A stretch of DNA of 64,000 bases. Origin: Mallotus nudiflorus. Its lineage: Eukaryota > Streptophyta > Magnoliopsida > Malpighiales > Euphorbiaceae. The notes below the pieces were generated by a model. That model worked only from the letters and a program-made list of their open reading frames with translations. It was not told the DNA's origin and did no database searches. The DNA lies in the NCBI GenBank assembly GCA_947683625.1, contig CANTUR010000112.1, positions 124,501-188,500 of the forward strand. The letters run 5' to 3'. Each line of letters starts with the position of its first letter. Position 1 is the first letter of the stretch. Positions 32,078 through 44,356 of this stretch are shown here, in pieces. The position numbers were made by a program, and so were the translations under genes.

Positions 32078-34189
32078 ATAGACATTTAACTTCAGGATGA
32101 TGAGTTACGGATGCGACAAAAGACTCTAATGATGAAAATTTCATGGATAGGTCTTCAATTTTTGAACTTTGAAACTTCAAAGGTCTAATTGCATTTTTTT
32201 AAAGAAACGATTTAATGTTTTCATGGACTAAGTTGTAATGCTTTTTAGGGATCTAATTGCAAAACTTAAATGCTTTTAAGGACCTTTCTATAATTAAAAG
32301 TTTAAAAAAGTTGGTCGGAATTACACAATTCCAGTCAGAATTACACAATTAGACTTCTTTCGTTAATTCTCGAATTTTCTAGATAAATTAAGCCCTAATT
32401 AGTCTAAAATTCTCCTAAAATTATTTTGATAATGTTTTTAAGGAAATAGAAGTCTTTTATGAATCAATTTATAACTAGGGTTTCATGACGTATCCTTATA
32501 TAAGGAGGGTTTTGGCTTTAAAACTAGGGGTAGCAGAAAGGAAAAAACGAAGCGAAGAAAGGGAAAAGAAAAAAAAGGAATGAAGCAAAAGAAAAAGAGA
32601 TAAGAAAAGAAAGAAAAAAGTGAGAAAAAAAAAAGAGAAGGGAGGGAGAAAAATAAAATATTATTCCTATAAATTTTTTTGCTTATTTATTAAAGATCTT
32701 TGAAGAATTTTAAACAATTATATTCGAAGACCTATCAAGTACAGTGACTCTACAAATATGAGGAGCACTCCATTAAAATCATTCATAAGCATCATCTGCT
32801 CTTTGTTATATTTTATTTGATTTATTTTTTTTTAATTTTATTGATTTTTAATATTATTTTATTATTTATTCACTAATCATAATTTTTTTATTCGTTTTGT
32901 GGTGATTATGAAGGAAAACACATGATGATTATATTTGAAGAATCAAATATATAAGAGGTTCATGCCATGCCATGGATAAGACCTTGTAGAGATATAGTTT
33001 CTAGGGTTTTTTATTATCATTTTATTTTATTGTTTTATTTTGTTTATTTATTTTTGGGGTTGTATTAATTATTTTATTATTATTTTCTATAGATTATTGT
33101 AATAGCCTAAATAGTGGGAATAGTGGAATTATGTGTGATTGCATGTTTATGTTATTTATTTGGTTAGTAAAATTAGGGTTTTAATTGGGTAATTAATTAA
33201 ATTTAATGGAGGAAGTAGATTAATTTAGGTTACATGTTAATGAAAATTAGGGTTTAGAAGGAATTAATTTAATTAGTTGTTTGATATTTAATTTAATTAT
33301 TTTAATATGTTTTATTCGTTTTGGGCTTGTCTATTTATTTTTATGTGTTTTGTGCTTGTTTGTTTATTCTTATGTGTTTTGGACCTTAAGCCCATATTAG
33401 ATTTTAATTAATTCATATAAATTTAGGTTTTTTTAGTTTTAATTAATTAAAATGCATTTTAGGCCCGTAATTAATTAGATTTTTAGGTTAGAGATAACTT
33501 AGGTCCATTTAATAAATTAGATATAGGCCCACCTAATTTAGTTTAATTTAATTTAGACTTAGCCCACTTAAAGCCTTTTTATCATTTGTAGATTTAAGAT
33601 CACCTTAGCATTAAAACATATAACATTAGACCCATTAATTTAAATACATTCATAAATTGTAGATTTAGTGCCATTTTTAGAATTAAAATAAATAGACCTA
33701 TGTTCATTTAATTAAAATTAAAAGGAATAAGTCTTTAGGCTCACTTATTAAAAACATGTAGAGTTAGCTCATTTAATTAAAATCCATGTATATTAGACTA
33801 ACTTGGGGATTATATGTTTGATTGAATGCATTATTTACTTGTATTTTCATGACTGGTTTGCCTTGGAGTTAATTGCTAGAATAAGGGTTTATATGAAATT
33901 GCATGTAAATAGAGGATAATCTAGTAATTCATAAAGTAATTCTAAATGAACAGAAGACTAAAAGAAGTTGGTATTCCGTATCCAGAATCTCCTGATTATG
34001 GTGCTAGCTTTCTTTTAGGGAATCGAGTACCACCTTTTCGATTTGTCCTAGTTATAACCTTACGTGGAAACTCCTCATCTCCATGCCATCTCTTTGTGAC
34101 AGTGGTTAGTGTGTTCTTTAGAGCCTTGAGCTCAAACAGTGTCGCGGTTGCTAAAATCTTAGATGCACACTAAATCCCACCATCTACAA
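32078..34189 (+). repeat. Tat element 3' LTR
   Basis: Partner of 16473-18654. It starts at 'atagacattt' and ends at 'tctacaa', followed by the target duplication ACACC. It is about 70 bp shorter, mainly because the hairpin array is contracted (32300-32355). Scattered substitutions throughout show that the insertion is not recent. Confidence 0.92.
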
Positions 34190-34194
34190 ACACC

Positions 34195-34702
34195 TTATTC
34201 GTTCAACTTATTTCTAAACACCCATTTGGTGCCTATCATAGGATGATTTTTAGGTCTAGGAACCAAGGTCCAAACCTTTTTTCTCTCAAATTGATTTAAC
34301 TCTTCTTGAATAGCTAGGACCTCAAATTCATCACCCAAGGCATCAATAATATTTTTTTAGCTCAATTTAAGAAATGAAAGCTAAATTAATAATAGATTTA
34401 ATTTGAGATCTAGTAGTTACCCCTTTTGCAGCATCACCAATAATGAGATATTAAGGATGTGCTTTCTTGAATTGCCAATCCTTCGGAAAATCATCTTTCA
34501 AAATAGGTTGAGGCATCTCCTCACTTTCTTCCTTGCTTAGACCTTCAAGTTCTAAAGGCTGGCTAGCATTTTCTTTTTGAATTTTCATATCCATAAGCTC
34601 GTCTATAATATCATCAACACTACACACATCCTTTATAGGATCAAGTGGGCTAGATTCATCAAATACAACATGCATAGATTCCTTAGCTGCTAGAGTTCTT
34701 TT
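34195..34702 (-). pseudogene. Copia-1 pol, integrase-RT linker and RT start
   Basis: Minus-strand translation gives KRTLAAKESMHVVFDES (near 34700-34650), an acidic linker, then 'TRSQIKSIINLAF', and the RT opening 'VWTLVPRPKNHPMIGTKWVF' followed by 'RNKLNE' that ends at the Tat insertion. It continues at 16472. Stops occur, for example in 'NE*GV'. Confidence 0.82.
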
Positions 34703-36000
34703 TGTTGACCATTTGCATGATCAAACTCCTAATTTAGGACTTTGATAAACAATTTTTATACTAATAATTTCAATTAAGTGTGTAGGGAATTATATACCAA
34801 ACATATACCGAGTATATACACTTTTGGATGAATAGTGACTTTTCATGTTGATTGAACCTCTGAGATTGAAGAAGACTTTTGACATATTTAGAGCTCTTAA
34901 ATGAGAAAATGAGCTTCTTCAAATTTGAATTAAACATATTAAGCTTTCCAAATTAAGCTTTCTTGTCAAAATACAAGTTCATTTGAGTATGCAAATCTTC
35001 AGTCGAAGTCAACATATGTAGATTGCATTTTAGTTTTCACATCTCTTGGTATTTCAGCAATATCTTGAGCTAAAAATATCAAATTGAAGTGATTCAAAGT
35101 TTTATAGAAATATAAGACAATTATCTATAACTTTTATGAATAAATTTTTGGTTGAATCGATCATCTTTAGTTCTGTTCATGAGTATCTTTCAAGATGGTC
35201 ATGAGTTGTCCTTAAATTGAGCCTTTGGAGCACGTCTTTGCCAAAAAATGGTAGTACTCCTCATGAGCGCTCCTCACAAGTGTGAGTGCTTATGACCAGA
35301 CCACTAACAGCATCCAATAGGAATTTTTGAATGCAACAAATATATTTTTGCTCCTCACGAGTATTGTTCACTCGTGAGCTGCCCGTGAGCATCCTTTGAG
35401 CTGCCAAAAGTCCAAGAATTGATTCAAAATCAATTATAAATATTGGAGACATGATTGATACATCCAAAAACTAAATTTTTAAGTGTTTTAATATATAGAC
35501 ACAACTTAGAATTCAATTGAAAGGTTAAGAAAACTTTTTTATCATTCATTATTTTCTTAAACATTCAATTGAGCTCTTAAACTTTCCTTTAAAAAAATTC
35601 TTTGTGTATAAATCTTATGAGCATTGGTGAGTGATTATAATAGAAATTCTTATTCTTCTATTTTCTAGGTTTAGAAAATGGGAAGTGAGTTTCTATTCTA
35701 AAGGAATTGGTTTAAGTGTTTAGCCATTAAAATACTTAAGAATTTGGTTTTAGTGTGAGCCTTAAAAACACTTGTAATTTGGTTTTTGAGTGAGCCTTGA
35801 AAACTCAAGTTTTAAGGTTGTAAGATTGAGCCATAAAACTCTTATGTATTCTTAATCTTATGAATAAGATTATGGGTGATTATAAAATCCTAACTTGGGG
35901 ATAAGTTAGGCGGAGGCGGAGACATAGGATTATTGTTGAATCCGAACTCCTTAAATATTTATGTTCTTCATTCTTCCTTCTCAACGCTTACTCAATTCTT
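34703..36000 (+). repeat. Truncated LTR of the Copia-2 family inside Copia-1
   Basis: Starts TGTTGACCATTTGC and aligns with the Copia-2 LTR (7342-8628), but stops at 'caattcttg', about 60 bp short of the full LTR end. It splits the Copia-1 frame between 'SKAYIV' and 'KRTLAAKES'. No clear target duplication was found. It may be a solo LTR with later loss of its end. Confidence 0.78.
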
Positions 36001-36795
36001 GACTATATATGCTTTGCTAAAGGTGACATAGTTTAGGGAAATTCCTTCATTAACTTTTGAATCAAATTTCCCAAAATTTTCCTTAGTATTTAATATATAG
36101 CACTTGCATTTGAATACTTTAAGATATGAAATTTTAGGTTTTCTATTGTTCCAAAGCATATAAGAAGTTTTATTTAAAATTGGTCTTTTAAAGACTCTAT
36201 TTGTAATGTAGTAAGAGGTGTTAATGACTTCTAACCAAAAGTATAGAGGTAAATTATACTTATGAAGTATTGTTCTAGCCATTTCCACTAGAGTTCTATT
36301 TTTCCTTTCAATAACCCATTTTTTTAGGTGTTCTAGGAGAAGAAAAAGTATGTGAAATTCCATTTTCATTTACATTGCAAAAGGTTTTGAAAAATTCATT
36401 TTCAAATTCGGTTCTATGATCACTTATAATAGTTAAAATACAAAAGCTTTTTCTTTTTTAACTCTTTTTGAAAAATTTTCAAAAGCTTTGAAAGCATCAC
36501 TTTTGTGAGCAAGAAAGCACACCCAAGTGTATCTAAAGTAATCATTAACCAAGATATATGCATAGTGTATTCCACCTAAACTAGCAACTCTAGTAGGACC
36601 AAATAAATCCATATGTATAAGTTCAAATGGCCTAAAAGTGGATACTACATTATGGAGCTTAATGGATGATTTGGATTGTTTTAATTTTTGACAAGCATCA
36701 TAAGGCTTATCCTTTATGAACTTGAGTTTAGGTAACCTAACTATAGGTTCATGCTTGCTAAGATCATCCAAAAGTTCAAAGTTTACATGTCCTAA
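36001..36795 (-). pseudogene. Copia-1 integrase
   Basis: Minus strand. 'DDLSKHEPIVRLPKLKFIKD', 'YDACQKLKQSKSSIK' (zinc-binding end), 'PFELIHMDLFGPTRVASLGG' with the first catalytic Asp, 'YAYILVNDYFRYTWVCFL', and after a frameshift near 36400 'IERKNRTLVEMARTILHKYN' with the catalytic Glu, then 'PLYFWLEVINTSYYITNRV' and 'KPKISYLKVFKCKCYILN'. Typical of the Copia integrase core. Broken by frameshift and truncated by the inserted LTR. Confidence 0.85.
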
Positions 36796-38980
36796 CCTTT
36801 ATGCTAAGTCCATGTGTCATGGGAGATATAAATTAAGCATTTAATGTCTTTGTTATCAACCTTATTGAAGTTAATAAAATAGACATTGTCAACTCTTGCA
36901 CTACTAAAATTGTCCTCATCTAAGCTACTAATAAAGAAATTTTTAGGATAGAAGTTGACTTTATTTCCCATGTCATATAATTGACTAATGCTAAGCAAAT
37001 TATGCTTAAGACCATCAATAAGCAAAACATGATGAATATATAAGGATTAAGGGTTACTAATTTCTTCAATGCCTACTATCTTTCCTTTGGCATTATCCCT
37101 AAATGTGACATAACATACATCCTTAGAATCACATCAAGCTTGTTAAATTTCTCTTTATCTCCCATTATGTGAAATGAACATCTACGATCAATATACCACT
37201 TCCTCTTTGCTCTTATAGACTTGAAGCACACATGAATGACATAATTCAAACATCCTTTTAGGTTGGATAGTTTCAAAATAATATAAAGGAAGCAATTGTA
37301 AGTGTAATCTTCTATAGAAGCACACATTACTAGCATGACCTTCGGTCATGCAATAAAAATATTAAATGTTCGCAAATCTATTTCTTCTATAAGCATATGA
37401 TTGCCTAATATGTGAAACATGACTCTTGTGTTGTGGTTGTGTAGACCTCCTAAAAGTCTTTTGTGCCTTAGGAGGTGAGTGTGACATGCATTGACAATGG
37501 CATTATCTATTATGAGGCACTTGTGTAGCATGTTTATAAGTGTTATATCTAGTGTACATGTAAGCATATCTAGGTTATGGCTTTTTGGCTTGATCCTTAT
37601 CCCTTTATGTCAATGAAGGTTGGGTCTTATGAGACTTGCCCTTATCATTTAACATGTAAGGTCTTTTAGCTTTGAAAGCTTGAGTCTTAAGAGGTTAAAA
37701 AGTGGAAGGAGTAAAATCATATGAGGCCTTGTCAAAGTTAATGTGAGATGATGATAAAGAGGGTGTTCCATTTATATATCCAATTCTATGTGTATCTCCA
37801 TAAAATTTTTAAGAGTTTATAAGACTATCTAAAGTCTCTTTTCCTATTTTGAATTTAGAAATAGAATTCTTTAAATCTAGGACCTCTATAGAAAGCTTAA
37901 GATTTTCATCATTAACTTTCTTGAGTTAGTCCTCTAAGAAATTAGAGGATTTAAAATCATTAACAAGTTTTTCATTTGATTAAACAAGTTTTGAAAAATC
38001 ATTTTTCAAAGTTTCAAATTCCTTTAACAAGTTAGATGGCTTATGCTTACAAAGCTTTTTCTTAAAGAGCAAGATTTTACATTTAAGCATAAGTTTTCTT
38101 ATACTAGAACTTTTACCATCATCATCATCACAATTATCACAAGAGGAATGGGAAGTAAAAGGTACCTCATTTTTATCTTTAAGAGCCATGAAGCAAAGCT
38201 TGGCCACTTTTTATTATTCCTCTTCTTTTTTTTTATTTAAAGGAATCATCCTTTGAAGCTTTAAAGGTCTTTTTCTTGTTTTTTGCTCCCTTTTTCTTGA
38301 ACTTGAGCTTGGGGCACTCACTTCTAATGTGACCCGATTTCTTGCATTATTAGCAAGTAACTTCTTTGTTCTTCTTATTATTAGCAAGTAACTTCTTTGT
38401 TCTTCTTGTTGTCTTTTTTCCTTGAGAAGCTTTTTCTTTTCAAGAATTTCTTGAACCCTCTAGTGATCATAGCTATTTAATCATCATCTTCACTAGAGTC
38501 CATCAAGCTTTCATCTTTATTGGCCTCTTGAATGGCCTTCAATGCTATCCTTTTTTTCTTCTCTTCTTTCTCGTCCCTCTTATCTCCTCTTTGCTTTATG
38601 TTAAGCTCATGTCTAAGGAACTTTTCAATAAGTACATCATTTGAGAGAGTTAAGAGGTCTTGTGCTTCTTCAATTGAAGTGACTAGATCCCCAATCCTTT
38701 TTAGGTGGATCTTTAGAATCTTATTGTTCACTTCTTCCTTACAAAAATGCTTTCTAAGTTTTCTTAGTGAGAAGAGCATTAAGGAAATTTTTCATTTTGA
38801 TTACTGATTATTAAGGCTTCATTTTAAAGAGTTTATACTTATACATGTGGAATTAAACCTTTTTACTTCTCATTTGCACATTTCCTTTACAGTGGTTCTT
38901 AAGTGTCTCCTATACTTCTTTTACAGATAGGCAATGTTGAACTTTGCCACCTTCTTCTCTTAACATAGAGTAAAGTAGAG
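36796..38980 (-). pseudogene. Copia-1 gag, protease and pre-integrase region
   Basis: From right to left: a gag part (LVTSIEEAQDLLTLSNDVLI, then an acidic and basic stretch 38477-38779), a zinc knuckle near 38320-38370 read as C-**-CKKSGHIRSEC (two stops from a 31-bp tandem duplication), a Lys-rich coiled region (37980-38207), 'KWYIDRRCSFHIMGDKEKFN' for the protease (D-S-G changed to DRRCS), and 'LKHNLLSISQLYDMGNKVNF' of the pre-integrase domain. Many stops. The 5' LTR follows at 38981. Confidence 0.78.
38350..38412. repeat. 31-bp tandem duplication in Copia-1 gag
   Basis: 'ttagcaagtaacttctttg' plus 'ttcttcttatta' occurs twice with a 31-bp period, exactly over the zinc knuckle codons, and disrupts the frame. 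Confidence 0.8.
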
Positions 38981-40091
38981 TGATCATTATGAGTTAAAAG
39001 AGTAGAGAATCAAACACAAGTATTTAAGGAATTAGATTCATAAATAAATCTACGTCTCTACCTAACTTACTAGTAAGTTAGGACTTTCAACACCCACTCC
39101 AATATATTACTTAAGATTAAGTTTACAAGACTTTAAGGCTCACTCTTCAACTTTACACAAGTAAGAGTTTTCTTGGCTAACTCTAAAACCAAAAAAAAAA
39201 AGCCCAAATGTTTTAGTTGGCTGACACTTGAAACAAATCAACTTCGACCTAGTTCCTCACTTCCTTTTCTTAAAACCAATTAATACAAGAAGAAGAAGAA
39301 CCTAGTCACACATGAACCATACTCAATTAAAATTTATTATAAAGATAATTAATGTTTGAAGCTTTAGAGAATTGAATGCTAAGAAGAAGTTGTTCAATAA
39401 TCTTTTTAACCTCTTAAATGAGGTTTAATGAAGAGTATATATAGTGAAAAAATCAAGACATAAATGTTAGAGCTCATTCAATTTGTCCATGGATTTATCT
39501 TTCTTCATTAATTTTTCTTTAGCTTTTTATAAGAATTTCATCCATCCTAGTCAAGATATTCTCAGTCCCGGTCAGGACATTTGATAAAACTAACCGTTAG
39601 AACTGACAGAGCCATTAGATATGAAGGTAATAGATTGGTCTCGATTGAGACATCACTTAATACTTAATTTTCTAGACACCATCCTAGTCAGGACAATGAC
39701 TGAGATGGGTACTAATAATTTTTTTAGAAAATTACAGCTTGAGTCACAGTCTTGTTCACTAGTCCTGATCTGGATTGACTTGTCTCAGTTAATGTCCTAG
39801 GTGGGACATTGATCGAGATCAGTTTTGTCCCAAGCTTTAAAATCTAATTATTTTAGTCCCGATTGATCTTGTTTGGTCTTAGGTGGGATTGCCATGTCTT
39901 AGATGATGTTCCAATCAGGACATTGTTAGGGAACCCTCAGACTTGAATAATCTTTGATTTTTCTCCATATTTGCTTTCCAATTGAACCCTAACTTATACA
40001 CACTAAAGATAAACATATTAGATGTTTAAAATATGGTTTCTTAAGATCAAAACAAGGGTTAATTACAATTGATAATTGCAAAAGGTCAACA
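38981..40091 (-). repeat. Copia-1 5' LTR
   Basis: On the minus strand it starts TGTTGACCTTTTGC at 40091 and pairs with 11499-12667. Its internal end (near 38981) lacks about 50 bp present in the 3' LTR. It contains the hairpin-word array at 39540-39930. The LINE frame resumes just outside. Confidence 0.86.
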
Positions 40092-40096
40092 AAGAA

Positions 40097-42265
40097 GTTG
40101 TAGCATTGTAAGACTTTAAACTTTTAAGTCAATGCAATGTTATATACAAAACAATAACAAAAGTGATGGTGACTTATATCAAGAACTTACTTCCTAAGCT
40201 AATCGAACCTACTCAAACTAGTTTTATTCCACAGCAACATATCACTAATAAAATTATTCTAGCAGAGGAAATTATGCATTTTATGCCCAGAAAATAGGGC
40301 AAAAGGGTTCATGGCTATAAAGATTGATTTGACAAAAGCTTTTGATATGTTGAGATAGGAATTCAGTGAAGATACTCTTAGAAATGTCAGCTTTTTTGAA
40401 GGGCTTAATTAGTGTTGTTATGAGTTGTATTAGCTTAGCTTTAACAGAAATTCTCTAGAATGGTGAACATTCATGCTCTTTTAAGCCAAACCGTTGAATG
40501 AGATAAGGGGACCTCATCTCTCCTTACTTTCATGTACTTTGTATAGAGAGACTTATTCATTATATTACTAAAAAAAGTGGCTATTAATAAGTGGAGGAAT
40601 ATTTTTTTGAGTAGAAAAGGCCTACCTCTTTCATACATTTTTTTTACAGATAATGTGTTGTTGTTAGGGGAAGCTTCCATGCTGAAAATTAAGGTGAACA
40701 AGTTAGTGCTTATAGATTTTAGTGAAAGCTCTAGGAAAATTATGAATATGTTGAAGTCAAGGGTTTATTTTTCTTAAAATGTTAAAGGGAATGTTACAAA
40801 TAGCTTTCAAGGGAATTGGGCATTCTAAGGGCCTATGATCTTGGAAGATATTTGGGATTGCCTCTTCTTCATTCTATAATCACTAAAAGAATGATAGTAG
40901 GATTCTTAAAAGGGTTCAAAAATGGTTGTCCAAGTGGAATGGTGGAACTTTAGCTCTAGCATGTCATATTATTCTCACTCAGTTAGTTTTGCATGCAATT
41001 TTGAACTATACTATATAAACTACCAAATCACTTGTGCAGGTTTGTGATCAAATTGAAAGTTGGTGTAGAAAGTTTATTTAGTGTAAGGTGGAGAATAGTC
41101 AAAAAATTCACCTTGTTATCTAGGAGATAATATGTCAGCCAAAAATACAGGGAGATATAGGTCACAAGGACCTCCAAATGATGAATGATGCTTTGTTAAT
41201 GAAAGTGGGTTAGAGCATTGTGAAAATTTTTCAAAAATTATAAGTTAGAGTATTGGTAGCTAAATATGGGTTACAATAACATAATTTTTTGCCAATCCCA
41301 TAGGTAAGGAATTCCTTACCTTTATGGTGAGTTATGACTCGGGTATGGATACCATGTTATTGGGTGCTAGATGGTCGATGAAAAATGGGAGATGGGTTCA
41401 TTATTGGCTAGATCATTGGTTTTTAGATGGTCCTCTCATTAACTGAGTTGTACAAGACATTCCTAAGAACCAACTAAGCTTGACTATGAATTACTTTGAG
41501 TCGAAAGATGAAGGTTGGAAGTGGAGTAGTTCTAGTTCACTAATACCTCAAAATGTTATTTACCTGATTGCTGTTCATCCTCTACCATTTAATAATGATA
41601 AAGAGGATTAGATTTTCTATGGTTTACCACTATTTGGTAAAATTTCTACTAAGTTTGCTTACGAGCTAATTACAAGATACTATGCAGACTATAATAACAA
41701 GATTTGAAGTTTAATTTAGAAATGGCATAGGCCTTAAAGAATATGTAACTTCATGTTTTTGGCTATATTTGAGCATCTGTTGATAAATTAGAAAGAGTGA
41801 GGAGACATATTTATGATTCTAACCTTTTTCAATTTTGTGGCTATGATCATAAAATAGTGAGTCATATCTTACATGATTATATCGACATAAAGGGTGTTTG
41901 GAAAAAGCTTATTAATGGATGCTACTAAGTTTTTTGGATTGAATTTCACTTATTAAGTTAAAATGAACTTGCTAAACAACAAAATAAGATTAGATTGGGG
42001 AGTTCCCTAAGACTGTGTATTTGGAGTTGCGTTATGAAGACAATGGAGTTGGAGAAACCATTAGGTGTTTAACAAACATTGTTGGGTGAGTAATAAAGAA
42101 GTGAACATTCTTATAAGGGCTATAGAGATCACTAACTCCCTTTCTAAGCTTTAAAATTTGAGCTCTGAAAATCTCAAAATTTAAAGAATGGTGGGGTATA
42201 AGAGAGAATTACTCTCCAATACAAATGAAGGACAATCAAACTAGAAATCAGTAATTCATTCAAAG
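40097..42265 (+). mobile_element. L1 LINE, second piece (RT to zf-RVT of ORF2)
   Basis: Plus-strand translation gives RT blocks in order: 'MYKTITKVMVTYIKNLLPKL' (approximate frame), 'TSFIPQQHITNKIILAEEIM', a broken 'IDLTKAFD' region, 'RKGLPLSYIFFTDNVLLLGE' with the catalytic FADD changed to FTDN, 'SRKIMNMLKSRVYFS', then after about 1 kb the zinc-containing end (CGYDHKIVSHILHDCIDIKG). It continues the frame broken at 11493. Copia-3 ends it at 42271. Many stops and frameshifts. Confidence 0.85.
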
Positions 42266-42271
42266 ACAATT

Positions 42272-42405
42272 TGTTGTAATTATGCAATTAAATTAATTTA
42301 GGAATACATTTATCATTTCCATTCTTGTATATGTTGTAATGTATATAAGTCCTATTGTATGATTGAACATAGTATCAATACAATTCTCAATCTTCATGTC
42401 CTTAT
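42272..42405 (+). repeat. Copia-3 5' LTR (short)
   Basis: About 134 bp from TGTTGTAATT to the base before the primer-binding site. It contains a TATA-like 'gtatataagtcc' near 42342, giving a plausible transcript start. No second copy remains. Confidence 0.7.
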
Positions 42406-42462
42406 ATGGTATCAGAACCCTTTTTCTCTAATAGGCCAATTTCTTTAAACCATCAATTATAA

Positions 42463-43599
42463 CCATGATCAACCTAAATGCTAGCCTTGAATTTATCAAC
42501 TTAACCACCAAAAACTTTTCAAATCCTAACACTATTTTCTCCATCAACACTGCATAACTTCCTCTAAATTCAACTCAATGAATTTTCCTTCATGGAGGAG
42601 CTAACTTAGTGCTCTTCCTATTGGGTATGATCTTTTGAAATTTTTTGATGGTACTCACACATGTCCTACCCAAAATATTATTCAATATGGTAAAGAAATC
42701 ATTAATCCATCATAGGAAAAATGGATTCCCCAGGATCAATTACTCCTTCATGCAATCATTTCTTCTACCTCGAAGACTGTGGTGCCTTTCATTGCATTTG
42801 CCAAGGCTTCAACAGAAGCTTGGACTAAACTTACACACCTGTACGCTAACAAATCAAAGTCACACATGATGTCGCTCAAAGATCGACTTATCAACACCAA
42901 AAAAGATGGTAAATCTATAAGACAATATCTTGAATTTTTTAAAAAAAAAGTTAGTGAATTTGCTCTTATTGGGACACCAATTAATGAAATAGATCTTGTT
43001 CTCAATGTTTTAAATGGAATCCATTTAGAGTATAAAGAAATTAGAGCTAGCATTTGAGCTAGAGAATCATTCATAACCTTTGAAGAGCTTTATGATAAAC
43101 TCATTCATTATGAGCAATATCTAAAGAAGGTTGACCATAGCCTTGACTTCACAATTGTGACAGTAAACTAAACTAAGAAATCTAATTATTAAAATCCATA
43201 AACAAAAGGAATGAATACTTGCTTTAAAATTCTAACCAATATTAGTGTGGTAATCAAGGTGACAACTCTTTGAAAAGAAGATCTAATTACTCTTCAAACC
43301 ACAATAATCCCTTGAGACAAACATGTTAGCTATGTGATAAACCTGGTCATTTAGCTAAGTAGTGTTAACAAGGTAAACAGTTTTTCTCTTTGCATCCTAC
43401 ATCCAATCTCACTATAGTACCTCAGTCAGAAAATAAAAAATGGTTTATGGACTCAGCTGCATCACACCATATCACTACCAATTTGAAAAATCTTTCACTT
43501 CAATCAATCCATGATTATCCAAATGAGATAACAATTGGTGATGGATCAGGTTTGATAATCTCTTACATTGGTTCCACTCTTCTTTCTTCACCATCTACT
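42463..43599 (+). pseudogene. Copia-3 gag and protease start
   Basis: From 'MINLNASLEFINLTTKNFSN' through the UBN2-type gag core ('KTVVPFIAFAKASTEAWTKL', 'LKDRLINTKKDGKSIRQYLE', 'LVLNVLNGIHLEYKEIRASI') to the protease block 'KKWFMDSAASHHITTNLKNL' (DSGAS changed to DSAAS). Stops near 42543, 42570 and 43056 and frameshifts break it. It is cut at 'LLSSPS' by Copia-4 and resumes at 49008. Confidence 0.82.
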
Positions 43600-44304
43600 T
43601 GTTGTGGGTTCCTCTTAGTAGAGCCCATAGCCTTTAAAAAAATTATCAAAAATCACATTTTGCTGCACCAAATTTGCTGCAATAAATGTGAAAGTTTGCT
43701 TTTTTTTTTGTTCTTTAATGTATGCCTAATGCCTATATAAAGGCATTTATATGGATTGAAATATATATGTAAGGAGAGACAAGCAACGAGTGAAAAGCTA
43801 AAGAAAGGTGTGTGCTTGTGAGGTTAACTAAAGCAATTTTGCTTTAATGTGTGTGAGAGAGTTTTAAGGGTTTGAGAAATTTTTTTCTCAAAGGGTGAGT
43901 GACAAAATAGTGAGATAATTATTTTTGGGGTGTTTAAGAGACACTTTGAGTGCCACTATTTTGGTGAGAATTTTTATTATATGCCTCTAGTGTTGATTTA
44001 GAGAAGACTTTCTTTTGTACCTACTATTTTTATAGTAGATGAAAATCTTAGATTTTATCCCTTGGACATAGCCCAAGAATTAAGGGTAAACCATGTTAAA
44101 ATATTTGTGTCATTATTATTATTTATACGACAAGTTTTACTGCCTATTATTATTTATACGGTAAGTTTTACCACCTATTTTACTCACCTATTAGCTGGTT
44201 TAACCGCCTTCAATTATTTATTTGTTTGATTATTTCTGTAGTAATTTTTATTTTGTCTCTGTGAAAATTATTCCATTGCACCAACTTTATTAATTTTCCC
44301 AACA
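43600..44304 (+). repeat. Copia-4 5' LTR
   Basis: Pairs with 48333-49007. It contains 'cctatataaaggc' near 43730, a good TATA box also present in the other LTR (near 48467). An extra 'cggtaagttttaccacc' duplication near 44150 makes it about 30 bp longer. Confidence 0.92.
43733..43745 (+). promoter_or_regulatory. Copia-4 LTR TATA box
   Basis: 'ctatataaaggc' is conserved in both LTRs, about 135 bp from the LTR start. Confidence 0.6.
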
Positions 44305-44356
44305 AGTGGTATCAAAGCTGGTGGTTCGTGTTCTAGAGGCATTATTGAATACTACA

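Larger units (their letters stand above)
16473..34189 (+). mobile_element. Tat-lineage Ty3/gypsy retrotransposon, 17.7 kb, decayed
   Basis: LTRs of about 2.18 and 2.11 kb flank a leader, gag, protease, RT, RNase H, a second (archaeal-type) RNase H, integrase, a hairpin array, two antisense genes, further hairpin arrays and a polypurine tract. The doubled RNase H and the extra ORFs between pol and the 3' LTR define the Tat lineage. A 5-bp target duplication (ACACC) flanks it, and it sits inside the RT of Copia-1. Every coding part has stops, and at least three catalytic positions are lost. Confidence 0.92.
11499..40091 (-). mobile_element. Copia-1: Sirevirus-like Ty1/copia, nested and interrupted
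   Basis: A minus-strand Copia element whose LTRs lie at 38981-40091 (5') and 11499-12667 (3'). Read on the minus strand, the order is gag with zinc knuckle, integrase, RT, RNase H, an extra ORF region, polypurine tract and LTR. It is split by the Tat Gypsy element (16473-34189) and by a truncated LTR (34703-36000). It entered the LINE, leaving 5-bp flanks aagag/aagaa (one mismatch). Without the inserts it is about 9.5-10 kb, in the range of Sireviruses. Confidence 0.88.

Noticed and set aside
16493..34188. Tat LTR start placed at the 'tgatgagttatgg' word
   Set aside because: It would fit TG at the start, but the two LTRs align 20 bp further left and only then do the ACACC duplications and the Copia-1 reading frame agree.
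34703..36000. Complete solo LTR with target duplication
   Set aside because: The 3' end is about 60 bp short compared with the Copia-2 LTR and no 5-bp duplication could be found; called as truncated instead.
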